Source: Methanobacterium sp. UBA44
GTDB lineage: Archaea > Methanobacteriota > Methanobacteria > Methanobacteriales > Methanobacteriaceae
Direction: 5' to 3'
Assembly: GCA_002494885.1 (NCBI GenBank)
Contig: DACV01000008.1
Coordinates: forward strand, 1 to 52,667
Length of the DNA: 52,667 bases
The notes under the pieces are model-generated. The model saw only the letters and a list, made by a program, of their open reading frames with translations, had not been told where the DNA came from and searched no databases. Shown here piece by piece: positions 1-7,817 of this stretch (within the stretch, counting starts at the first letter, position 1; each line of letters begins with the position of its first letter). A program made the translations under genes and the position numbers.

Positions 1-424
1 TACTTTGGTATTTAACTATAATAGGATAATTTATTGAGAGAAATTGAATTAAATCTTTGAAAGGACTTGGATAAATAATAGAATTTTTTAATTCCTTTAA
101 TATAACATAATAATAATAAATTCTGTTATTTAATATATCTAATTCCTTCTTTATGTTCTTTTTATTTTGTTTTATTTTTAATTTTTCTTCTTTTTCTTTG
201 CATCTATTACATAGATGGTTTTTTAAAGGTTTATCAGAAAAAATAATTGCATTACATTTCTTACAATAAGATTTGATCCTAATGTCTTTTTCAGGGTAAG
301 CTACATTTGTATACTGGATTATATGAAATAATTTTTTAGGATTCTCTTTAATACATTCAACACAATAATTTATGTCAGAATAAGTTTTTAAATTATGATA
401 ATGATGATTAGTATTAATAATCAT
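1..424 (-). CDS. Partial Cys-rich (zinc-ribbon-like) hypothetical protein
   Basis: The minus strand is open from an ATG at 422-424 to the window edge, giving the first 141 residues of a protein whose C-terminus lies outside. A purine-rich GGGGTG lies a few bases before the ATG and fits an archaeal ribosome binding site. Three CxxC pairs are visible (CVEC near residue 22, CKKC near 54, CNRC near 73), a spacing typical of paired zinc knuckles, followed by a very basic Lys/Glu-rich helix that could form a coiled coil. I do not recognise the family. The AT-rich, Asn/Ile/Lys-rich composition is more extreme than in the metabolic genes downstream, which hints at an accessory or phage-like gene. The long open frame with an RBS and ordered cysteines makes it unlikely to be chance. 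Confidence 0.6.
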   Translation of the reverse strand, partial: MIINTNHHYHNLKTYSDINYCVECIKENPKKLFHIIQYTNVAYPEKDIRIKSYCKKCNAIIFSDKPLKNHLCNRCKEKEEKLKIKQNKKNIKKELDILNNRIYYYYVILKELKNSIIYPSPFKDLIQFLSINYPIIVKYQS

Positions 425-813
425 GACACCCCTATTTTAACATAAAAACACGCCAAAAAGTAACATTTTATTCTTTTTCTTATTTAAAGTGGCTTCAAAA
501 TCAAGGTGCTTTTTAAATATCCAATAATCCATGATAATGCCAGAAACTTAATTTTAATAGAAATTCTTGATATAGCAGGCCTATAAAAAATTATTTAACA
601 TTTAAGAGTAATAGTTTATAGTGTAGTAGCTATTATGATATCAGTATTAATGAGTTTATCAATCAAGATTGAAGAGATTTTCAATCTATCCCAAAGAAAA
701 TGAAAAGGCGGTTGACCAGACATATCTGATGAAAATATTCATTAATTATTAGAATCAGTTCGGATTTTATGGATAAATTATGCACATAAACTAATTCAAG
801 GAGAGTGAACGAA
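425..813. other. Intergenic region between the divergent partial gene and fprA
   Basis: About 390 bases of AT-rich DNA with no convincing reading frame on either strand. It must hold the divergent promoters of the Cys-rich gene and fprA. I see no clear hairpin or known riboswitch, and no single TATA box stands out. The RBS GGAGAGTGA at 800-808 belongs to fprA. Confidence 0.5.
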
Positions 814-2001
814 ATGAAAAAGCAAATAAAAAATAATGTATTCTGGGTAGGTAAGGTAGATTGGGAGCTTAAAAAGTTTCATGGAAACGAATATTCAACT
901 CATAAAGGCTCAACCTACAACTCATACCTGATACAGGAAGAAAAAACTGTCCTGATTGATACGGTGTGGTCTCCCTTTGATGAGGAATTTGTGGAGAATT
1001 TAGCCGAAGTGATCGATCTGGATAAAATTGATTATATCGTGGCCAATCATGGAGAGATAGACCACAGCGGGGCGCTTCCCGCTTTAATGAAACATATTCC
1101 TGACACCCCAATTTACTGCACAGCAAATGCTGTTAAATCCTTAAAAGGACAGTTTCATCAGGATTGGGATTTTCGCGTGGTCAAGACAGGGGATACCTTA
1201 GATGTTGGAAATGGAAAGGAACTGGTCTTTGTTGAAATGATGATGCTGCACTGGCCAGACAGCATGGCCGCCTACCTTACCGAGGACAATATACTGTTTA
1301 GTAACGATGCCTTTGGACAGCACCTTGCCACTGAAAAATTGTATAATGACCTGGTGGATCAGTGCGACCTCTTTAATGAAGCCATAAAATACTATGCTAA
1401 TATTCTAGCACCTTTCAGCCCAATATTACGGAAAAAACTGGACGAAATCCTTTCTTTAAACCTTCAGATTGACCTGATTGCCACCAGTCACGGGGTTATA
1501 TGGAGAGACAATCCCCTGCAGATTGTTGAAAAATACTCTGAGTGGGCCAACGACTACCAGGAGGATCAAATCACTATTGTCTATGACACCATGTGGAACG
1601 GTACTAAGATGCTGGCGGAAAATATAGCCGAAGGAATAGGCCTTGCAGATCCTGATGTGGTTGTAAAAGTCTTCAACGTGGCTAAAAGTGACGAAAACGA
1701 TGTTATAACTGAAGTTTTTAGATCAAAAACCGTTTTGGTGGGTTCACCAACTATGTCCAACAGCATTCTGCATAGTATGGCCGGTTTCATCCATTTGATG
1801 AAGGAGTTAAAATTTAAGAATAAAAAGGCAGCAGCATTTGGGTGCTACGGATGGAGTGGGGAATCTGTAAAAGTCATGAACGATTTAATGGAAGATGCAG
1901 GTTTTGAACTCATTGATGAGGGTTTTAAAAATCAATGGAATCCTGATGTTGATGAACAACAGGCAGCAATAGACTTCGGTAAAAAAATAGCAGGGATATA
2001 A
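814..2001 (+). CDS. fprA: F420H2 oxidase FprA (A-type flavodiiron protein)
   Basis: Cytoplasmic flavodiiron protein that reduces O2 to water with electrons from coenzyme F420H2, an oxygen defence enzyme of methanogens. Two domains are visible: a metallo-beta-lactamase-like diiron domain with the HxExDH ligand motif (NHGEIDHSG, about residues 78-86) and further His ligands (LHWPDS; TSHGVIW), then a flavodoxin-like FMN domain from about residue 250 (IVYDTMWNGTKMLA) to the end. Length of 395 residues is normal for FprA. No rubredoxin or flavin reductase domain is fused, which fits the methanogen F420-dependent type. An in-frame GTG exists at 805, but it lies inside the ribosome binding site GGAGAGTGA, so ATG at 814 is the better start. 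It appears to be monocistronic. Confidence 0.93.
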   Translation: MKKQIKNNVFWVGKVDWELKKFHGNEYSTHKGSTYNSYLIQEEKTVLIDTVWSPFDEEFVENLAEVIDLDKIDYIVANHGEIDHSGALPALMKHIPDTPIYCTANAVKSLKGQFHQDWDFRVVKTGDTLDVGNGKELVFVEMMMLHWPDSMAAYLTEDNILFSNDAFGQHLATEKLYNDLVDQCDLFNEAIKYYANILAPFSPILRKKLDEILSLNLQIDLIATSHGVIWRDNPLQIVEKYSEWANDYQEDQITIVYDTMWNGTKMLAENIAEGIGLADPDVVVKVFNVAKSDENDVITEVFRSKTVLVGSPTMSNSILHSMAGFIHLMKELKFKNKKAAAFGCYGWSGESVKVMNDLMEDAGFELIDEGFKNQWNPDVDEQQAAIDFGKKIAGI

Positions 2002-2565
2002 GCTCAGGTTTATATCCTATCACCTCTTTTTTTGGGCAGATGATATAACTCAGTTTTTAGTATCTTTTGGATCTTAATAGGTCCTGATACTTTTTAAGAA
2101 AAGAGAATACATGGCTAGTTATGTTTTATGCCCATATTCAGCTATTTTTCAAGAGTTGCATAATGTATTTTGTAATAATTTAAAATTTAATATATGGATT
2201 TAAATTTCATTATGAGTCCAATGCAACCTTTATAAGCTTTTCTATTATTTGGTATTTTTACAATATAAAAAAAAGATGTGTATTTTAGGTTTAATTTAAG
2301 TTTATCCCACAAATAGAGCATTTGTTGTATTTGACCTAAACTTTTTATATTAGTTGTGGATAAATAAGAATTATCATTAATAATCATGAATATTCTGTAG
2401 ATTTGCTTGTTAAATTTGTTAAAAAAATGGGTGTCATTACACTTTTTTGTGGGGTATATCATTATTATTAAATCTGGATATTTCATTTTATAGATCTTAA
2501 CTGAAAATTATAATAATTGTAAATCATAATAAAAGATTTGAAGTTCAATTTTAAAGAGTGGTAGA
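2002..2565. other. AT-rich intergenic region after fprA
   Basis: A pyrimidine run (CACCTCTTTTTTTGGG near 2020-2037) just after fprA may end its transcript. The remainder is very AT-rich. A 99-codon minus-strand frame at 2187-2486 has no ribosome binding site and a composition like random AT-rich DNA, so I do not call it. The promoter of the regulator gene starting at 2566 must lie in the last 100 bases; its RBS is GAGTGGTAG. Confidence 0.45.
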
Positions 2566-3114
2566 ATGAAAGAGAAAATGAAAGAAATCGGGTCACGTAT
2601 CTTCGAATTAAGGGATTTATCAGAAATAAGCGTTGAAGAAATGGCGGAATATCTGAATATTGATGCTGAAACCTACAAAGAATATGAAGATGGAGTTTCT
2701 GATATTCCTGCAAGCATTCTATATGAAATTGCCCATAAATTTGATGTAGATATGGGTCTGCTACTAACCGGTGAAGAGACAAGAATGCACATCTTCACTA
2801 TTACAAGGAAGGGAAAAGGAGCAGTAGTAGAAAGACGTAAACAGTATCAATACGAGAACCTTGCTGAAAAATTCATCCACAAAAAAGCAGAACCTTTTAT
2901 CGTTACAGTTGAACCAAAGAAAGAAAAACCTTCCAGAAATTCACATCCAGGACAGGAATTTGATTATGTCCTTGAAGGAACTTTAAAGATTTATATTCAT
3001 AATAATAAGATCATTCTAAATGAAGGGGATTCAATATTCTATGATTCTTCATATGAACATGCAATGGAAGCGTTAAATGATAAACCAGCCAAATTCCTGG
3101 CAATAGTAATGTAA
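2566..3114 (+). CDS. XRE-family regulator with C-terminal cupin domain
   Basis: A DNA-binding regulator that probably senses a small carboxylate or related ligand. Residues 1-65 form a helix-turn-helix of the XRE type (ELRDLSEISVEEMAEYLNI with the recognition helix AETYKEYEDG). Residues about 110-182 form a cupin barrel, with HPGQEFDYVLEGTLKIYI as cupin motif 1 and GDSIFYDSSYEHAMEAL as motif 2, including His residues that may bind metal. The stop is 14 bases before the acyl-CoA synthetase start, so the two genes are almost surely co-transcribed and the regulator probably controls the acyl-CoA synthetase/vor operon. The same HTH-cupin/AMP-ligase/vor order is, as far as I recall, common in Methanobacteriales. 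The ligand is unknown. Confidence 0.85.
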   Translation: MKEKMKEIGSRIFELRDLSEISVEEMAEYLNIDAETYKEYEDGVSDIPASILYEIAHKFDVDMGLLLTGEETRMHIFTITRKGKGAVVERRKQYQYENLAEKFIHKKAEPFIVTVEPKKEKPSRNSHPGQEFDYVLEGTLKIYIHNNKIILNEGDSIFYDSSYEHAMEALNDKPAKFLAIVM

Positions 3115-3128
3115 TAAGGAGTAATAAA

Positions 3129-4799
3129 ATGTCTTCACTATTAAATAAATTCGTTTCAAAGGTTGAATTTGAATCATACGAAGATTTTAAAGAAAATTTC
3201 AGTATAAATGTTCCTGATAATTTCAATTTTGCCTATGACATTGTTGATGAGTACGCAGAAAAGATTCCAGATAAAGTTGCCCTGGTCTGGTGCGATGACC
3301 ATAATAATGAGGCTGTATTCACATTTGCAGATATGAAATATTACAGCGACAAGGCAGCGAACTTCTTCATTAAATACGGAATAAAAAAAGGCGACACTGT
3401 AATGCTTACGCTTAAAGGGCGCTATGAATTCTGGTTCTGCATTTTGGGACTCCACAAAATAGGAGCAATAGCAATTCCTGCCACCCATATGCTTAGATCT
3501 GAAGATATAGTATACAGGGTAGAGCAGGCGAAAATTAAAATGGTAGTCTGCATCGCCGAAGACGGCGTTCCAGAGCATTTTAACGAAGCAAATAAAGAAT
3601 TAAAAGATTATGAACTTATAAAAACCATTGTTGGTGATGAAGATAAAGAGGGGTGGCTTAACTTCAGGGATGAAATTGAAAAAGCTCCTCTTGAATTTAA
3701 ACGTCTCTCTGGAGATGCAAATACTGTAAATAATGATATTTCATTAGTATATTTCTCATCAGGAACTACTGGACTCCCTAAAATGGTTCAACAGGATTAC
3801 ACTTATCCCTTAGCCCACATAATCACTGCAAAATACTGGCAGAATGTAGTTGAAGATGGGCTTCACTATACAGTTGCTGATACCGGCTGGGCAAAGTCAG
3901 TCTGGGGTCAAATATACGGACAGTGGATATCAGGAAGCGCTGTATTTGTATATGATTATGAAAGGTTTGATGCAGGAAATATGCTTGAAAAAGCCTCAAA
4001 ATATGGAGTCACAACCTACTGTGCACCCCCAACAATTTACAGATTCTTAATAAAAGAAGATTTGTCAAAATACGACTTTTCAACCCTCGAATATGCAGTT
4101 ACTGCAGGAGAACCTTTAAATCCTGAAGTTTACAATAAATTCAAAGAATTTACAGGCCTAGAATTAAGAGAAGGATTTGGTCAAACAGAGACTGTAGTAT
4201 CTGTCGCTAATTTTCCATGGATAGAACCAAGACCCGGTTCAATGGGAAAACCTGCCCCAATCTACGACATTATTATCGTGGATAAAGAGAATAAGCCTTC
4301 AGATATTGGGGAAGAAGGCGAAATCGTTATTAAAACCGTTGAAGATAAACCCATAGGACTATTTGGAGGTTACTACCTTAATCCTGAGAAAACTAAGGAA
4401 GTCTGGTACAATAAATGTTACCACACAGGAGATACTGCCTGGATGGACGAAGACGGCTATATCTGGTTTGTTGGAAGAACCGACGACATGATTAAAAGTT
4501 CAGGTTACAGAATAGGCCCATTTGAAGTAGAAAGTGCAGTTATATCCCATCCATCTGTCTTAGAATGTGCTATAACCGGATTCCCTGACCCTGTAAGAGG
4601 CCAGGTGGTTAAAGCAACAATAATGCTCACCAATGATTATGAACCTTCAGAAGAACTGAAAAAAGAAATTCAAAATCATGTTAAAAAAGTAACAGCACCA
4701 TATAAATACCCTCGTGTTATTGAATTTGTGGATGAACTCCCCAAAACAATCAGCGGGAAAATAAGGAGAGTAGAAATACGAACTCAGGATCAGGAATAA
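3129..4799 (+). CDS. AMP-forming acyl-CoA synthetase (medium/branched-chain or aryl type)
   Basis: Activates a carboxylic acid to its CoA thioester using ATP, with an acyl-adenylate intermediate. Family motifs are intact: the phosphate-binding loop YFSSGTTGLPKMVQQ (about residues 207-221), the A5 motif REGFGQTET, the hinge region HTGDTAWMDEDGYIW and GRTDDMIKSSGYRIGPFEVE (about 435-470), and the catalytic lysine in PKTISGKIRR near the C-terminus. The 556-residue length and sequence resemble medium-chain ACSM-type ligases more than acetyl-CoA synthetase. RBS AAGGAGTAAT lies just before the ATG. Location between an HTH-cupin regulator and vorCBA suggests that its product, perhaps isobutyryl-, isovaleryl-, 2-methylbutyryl- or arylacetyl-CoA, is reductively carboxylated by the neighbouring oxidoreductase. 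The exact substrate is not visible. Confidence 0.88.
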   Translation: MSSLLNKFVSKVEFESYEDFKENFSINVPDNFNFAYDIVDEYAEKIPDKVALVWCDDHNNEAVFTFADMKYYSDKAANFFIKYGIKKGDTVMLTLKGRYEFWFCILGLHKIGAIAIPATHMLRSEDIVYRVEQAKIKMVVCIAEDGVPEHFNEANKELKDYELIKTIVGDEDKEGWLNFRDEIEKAPLEFKRLSGDANTVNNDISLVYFSSGTTGLPKMVQQDYTYPLAHIITAKYWQNVVEDGLHYTVADTGWAKSVWGQIYGQWISGSAVFVYDYERFDAGNMLEKASKYGVTTYCAPPTIYRFLIKEDLSKYDFSTLEYAVTAGEPLNPEVYNKFKEFTGLELREGFGQTETVVSVANFPWIEPRPGSMGKPAPIYDIIIVDKENKPSDIGEEGEIVIKTVEDKPIGLFGGYYLNPEKTKEVWYNKCYHTGDTAWMDEDGYIWFVGRTDDMIKSSGYRIGPFEVESAVISHPSVLECAITGFPDPVRGQVVKATIMLTNDYEPSEELKKEIQNHVKKVTAPYKYPRVIEFVDELPKTISGKIRRVEIRTQDQE

Positions 4800-4811
4800 A
4801 ATTACCGAGTT

Positions 4812-4831
4812 ATAGGGAAAATTAACCCTAT
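4812..4831 (+). terminator. Hairpin with T-rich tail after the acyl-CoA synthetase
   Basis: ATAGGG (4812-4817) pairs with CCCTAT (4826-4831) across an 8-base loop and is followed by TCTTTGTTTTT. It lies in the 84-base gap before vorC, so it may end or attenuate the upstream transcript and set different levels for the ligase and the vor genes. It could also be a chance stem; archaeal terminators depend mainly on the T-run. Confidence 0.4.
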
Positions 4832-4883
4832 CTTTGTTTTTAAATTTTTTAATAAAGAATAAATTAATTTAGAAGGATATATT

Positions 4884-5135
4884 ATGTCTGAATCAGCTAA
4901 AAAAGAACCATACCCCGTAATAAATGCTCTGGAATGCAAAGCATGTGAAAGATGTATTATAGGGTGTAAAAAAAATGTTCTGAAGATGAGTGATGATACC
5001 AATGAGAGAGGCTATCATTACGTAATTTATGAAGGAGAAGGGTGTACAGGATGTGGAGATTGTTATTACACCTGTCCAGAACCCTTAGCAATTGAAGTTC
5101 ACATTCCAAAAAAAGCTAAAAAAGAGGAGGATTAA
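4884..5135 (+). CDS. vorC: VorC: ferredoxin-like delta subunit of 2-oxoacid:ferredoxin oxidoreductase
   Basis: Small 2[4Fe-4S] ferredoxin subunit that carries electrons between the thiamine site of the oxidoreductase and soluble ferredoxin. Two cluster motifs are clear: CKACERCIIGC (about residues 18-28) and CTGCGDCYYTCP (about 53-64). In the second, the usual Pro after the last Cys is kept; in the first it is replaced by Lys. The stop is 3 bases before vorB (RBS GAGGAGG overlaps the end of vorC), which shows translational coupling in a vorCBA operon. The length (83 residues) and gene order match the Vor enzyme of Methanothermobacter as I know it. Confidence 0.9.
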   Translation: MSESAKKEPYPVINALECKACERCIIGCKKNVLKMSDDTNERGYHYVIYEGEGCTGCGDCYYTCPEPLAIEVHIPKKAKKEED

Positions 5136-5137
5136 GC

Positions 5138-6244
5138 ATGGCAACTCAACTTATAAGAGGAAATACAGCAGTAATAATAGGGGCCATGTATGCAGGCTGT
5201 GACTGTTATTTTGGATATCCAATTACTCCTGCAAGTGAAATCCTTCATGAAGCCTCAAAATACTTTCCGATGGTTGGAAGGAAATTTGTGCAGGCAGAAT
5301 CGGAAGAAGCAGCTATAAACATGGTTTATGGAGGAGCTGCAGCAGGACACAGAGTAATGACCGCCTCTTCAGGTCCTGGAATAAGCCTGAAACAGGAAGG
5401 AATATCATTTTTAGCAGGTACAGAACTCCCCTGCGTTATAGTGGATGTTATGAGAGCAGGACCTGGTCTTGGAAATATTGGCCCCGAACAGGGAGACTAC
5501 AACCAGCTTGTTAAAGGTGGAGGTCACGGTAATTATAGAAATATCGTTTTAACCCCTAATTCTGTTCAAGAAATGTGCGATTTTACCATGAAAGCATTTG
5601 AACTTGCAGAAAAATGGAGAAATCCAGTAATAATCATGGCAGATGCAGTATTGGGGCAAATGATAGAACCATTACACTTTCCAGAAGAAGCGGTCGAACC
5701 TGAAATTGATACTTCCTGGGCAGTCTGCGGAAATAAAGAAACAATGGGAAACCTTGTTACTTCCATATTCCTTGATTTTGATCTGCTGGAAGAGTTTAAC
5801 TTCAAAGTTCAGGAAAAATATGAGAAAATTAAGGAATCTGAAGTAGATTATGAGGAATATCAAATAGAAGATGCTGAAATAGTTCTTGTATCCTACGGAA
5901 TAAGCAGCAGAATAGCAAGATCTGCAGTGGATCTTGCAAGAAGTGAAGGAATTAAAGCTGGGCTTTTCAGACCTAAAACACTGTTTCCATTTCCAGAAAA
6001 AGAATTAAAAAGAATTGCTGATGGTATAAGTCCTAAATTCATATCTGTGGAGATGAGCAACGGACAGATGCGTGAAGATATAAAGATGGCCATTGAATGC
6101 AAGAATGTAGAGATTATAAATCGTATGGGTGGAAATATTATTGAACTTGAAGATATAATGCTTAAAATCAGAGAAGTTGCTGGAGTTGAAGGAAATTCAA
6201 GGAATTTCCTGAACCCCAAAAATAAATTTTTGGAGGGTAAATAA
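5138..6244 (+). CDS. vorB: VorB: alpha subunit of 2-oxoacid (ketoisovalerate-type):ferredoxin oxidoreductase
   Basis: Alpha subunit, providing the pyrimidine-binding domain (domain I) and domain II of the thiamine-diphosphate enzyme. N-terminal features are the glycine-rich start GNTAVIIGAMYAGCDCYFGYPITPASEI and the conserved EEAAINMVYGGAAAGHRVMTASSGPG segment (short stretches around residues 55-85); domain II begins near residue 245 (EIVLVSYGISSRIARSAV). At 368 residues it is the separate, unfused alpha form. VorA follows 1 base after the stop codon. The named substrate (2-ketoisovalerate) is by homology to the Methanothermobacter enzyme; other branched-chain or aryl 2-oxoacids are possible. 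It works in the cytoplasm and is reversible, so in a methanogen it may run toward carboxylation. Confidence 0.88.
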   Translation: MATQLIRGNTAVIIGAMYAGCDCYFGYPITPASEILHEASKYFPMVGRKFVQAESEEAAINMVYGGAAAGHRVMTASSGPGISLKQEGISFLAGTELPCVIVDVMRAGPGLGNIGPEQGDYNQLVKGGGHGNYRNIVLTPNSVQEMCDFTMKAFELAEKWRNPVIIMADAVLGQMIEPLHFPEEAVEPEIDTSWAVCGNKETMGNLVTSIFLDFDLLEEFNFKVQEKYEKIKESEVDYEEYQIEDAEIVLVSYGISSRIARSAVDLARSEGIKAGLFRPKTLFPFPEKELKRIADGISPKFISVEMSNGQMREDIKMAIECKNVEIINRMGGNIIELEDIMLKIREVAGVEGNSRNFLNPKNKFLEGK

Positions 6245-6245
6245 A

Positions 6246-7673
6246 ATGGATGAAAAAATCATTGGAAAACCAAAATCACTATATGATGAATTCCCCAGAA
6301 AGGGAGGAAGCTCACCAACAGCAACTCATTACTGTCCAGGCTGCGGCCATGGAATATTACACAAGCTCATTGGAGAAGCAATTGACGAGCTTGGAATACA
6401 GGAAAGATCCATCATGACAAGCCCTGTAGGATGCGCAGTATTTGCATACTACTATTTTGACTGCGGAAACGTTCAGGTAGCCCATGGAAGAGCACCAGCT
6501 GTTGGAACAGGACTTTCAAGAGCAGAAGACAATGCGATTGTCATGTTATACCAGGGAGATGGAGATTTAGCTTCAATCGGACTGAATGAAACCATACAGG
6601 CTGCAAATCGGGGCGAAAAACTGGCGGTATTCTTCATAAACAACACAGTTTATGGGATGACTGGAGGGCAGATGGCTCCTACAACATTAATCGGAGAGGT
6701 TACAGTAACCTGTCCTGAAGGAAGAGACCCCAGATTTGCAGGATATCCTCTGCACATGTGCGAACTCATTGATAACCTTGATGCGCCTGTATTTATCGAA
6801 AGAGTATCACTTTCAGATGTTAAACATACACGAAAAGCAAAAAAAGCAGTGAAAAAAGCTCTTGAAGTACAGAAAGATGGTAAAGGATATGCCTTTGTTG
6901 AAGTGCTATCACCATGCCCCACAAATTTGAGACAGGATGCAGTGGGGGCTGAAAAATTTATCAACGAAGAAATGGAGAAGGAGTTTCCTGTTAAAAACTT
7001 CAGAGATAAAATTAAAGAAGTAGAACCCCTTTGCAGAGGTGCAAGCGACTTTTCCAGGGAATCTCTCGATAGAATCTTTAATGTAAGCAGTGAAAGCACC
7101 AAAGATGCCGTTATTGATCCTGATTATAAAGAAAAAAGTATAAAGATCACAGGATTCGGTGGTCAGGGTGTTTTAAGTATGGGGCTTACTCTGGCGGAAG
7201 CAGGAATGAAAGCAAGGCGTCATGTGTCCTATTATCCATCATACGGTCCTGAACAAAGAGGAGGGGCATCTAACTGTGTTGTAGTTCTTTCTGGAAGCGT
7301 TATAGGTTCTCCTGCAGTCCATGAGGTTGACACACTTGTATCTCTTAACAGACCTTCACTGGAAGAATTCAAGGGAGAGGTTAAAAAAGGTGGTTTAATC
7401 CTCTATGATTCTGCAATAGGGGACTTTGAGGCACCAGAAGGTGTTGAAGCAGTTTCAGTTCCTGCTTTCAAGATTGCAAAGGAACAGGGAGTAAAAAGGG
7501 CAGGTAACACTGTTTTACTCGGTGTTTTAATGGCCCTTGGACGTGCAGGACTATCTGAGGATATGTTTAAAAAAGCAATCCAGCATACATTTTCTAAAAA
7601 GCCAAAATTAATCCCTGTAAACCTTGAAATTCTGGAATCCGGTAAAAAATGGGCCCTGGAAAATATACGCTAA
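6246..7673 (+). CDS. vorA: VorA: fused beta-gamma subunit of 2-oxoacid:ferredoxin oxidoreductase
   Basis: Residues about 15-270 are the beta subunit: CPGCGHGILHKL with cluster-ligating cysteines, and the thiamine-diphosphate/Mg motif beginning GDGDLASIGLNE and ending NNTVYGMTGGQ. Residues about 295-475 are the gamma subunit (ITGFGGQGVLSMG, then YYPSYGPEQRGG). A beta-gamma fusion of about 475 residues is the arrangement known for VorA of Methanothermobacter, which is the main basis for the gene name. RBS TTGGAGGGT precedes the ATG. It ends the vorCBA operon; a T-rich stretch (TTTTTAATTTTTTCTTTT at 7674-7691) is the likely terminator. Confidence 0.9.
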   Translation: MDEKIIGKPKSLYDEFPRKGGSSPTATHYCPGCGHGILHKLIGEAIDELGIQERSIMTSPVGCAVFAYYYFDCGNVQVAHGRAPAVGTGLSRAEDNAIVMLYQGDGDLASIGLNETIQAANRGEKLAVFFINNTVYGMTGGQMAPTTLIGEVTVTCPEGRDPRFAGYPLHMCELIDNLDAPVFIERVSLSDVKHTRKAKKAVKKALEVQKDGKGYAFVEVLSPCPTNLRQDAVGAEKFINEEMEKEFPVKNFRDKIKEVEPLCRGASDFSRESLDRIFNVSSESTKDAVIDPDYKEKSIKITGFGGQGVLSMGLTLAEAGMKARRHVSYYPSYGPEQRGGASNCVVVLSGSVIGSPAVHEVDTLVSLNRPSLEEFKGEVKKGGLILYDSAIGDFEAPEGVEAVSVPAFKIAKEQGVKRAGNTVLLGVLMALGRAGLSEDMFKKAIQHTFSKKPKLIPVNLEILESGKKWALENIR

Positions 7674-7817
7674 TTTTTAATTTTTTCTTTTAATAATTTC
7701 TTTTTTAATATTTATTTTTCTATTTTTCATAAAAAAAAGTCTGATACCAAAATTTAAGTAAAATTGAAGCCATAAATTAGTATAAATTGGTAAAATTTTA
7801 CTAACGGTGGTTAAACC

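Noticed and set aside
2187..2486. 99-codon minus-strand frame upstream of the HTH-cupin gene
   Set aside because: No ribosome binding site, composition of random AT-rich DNA, and no recognisable motif.
3850..4050. 66-codon frame inside the acyl-CoA synthetase and many other opposite or shifted frames within genes
   Set aside because: They are shadows of strongly conserved coding sequence in another frame.
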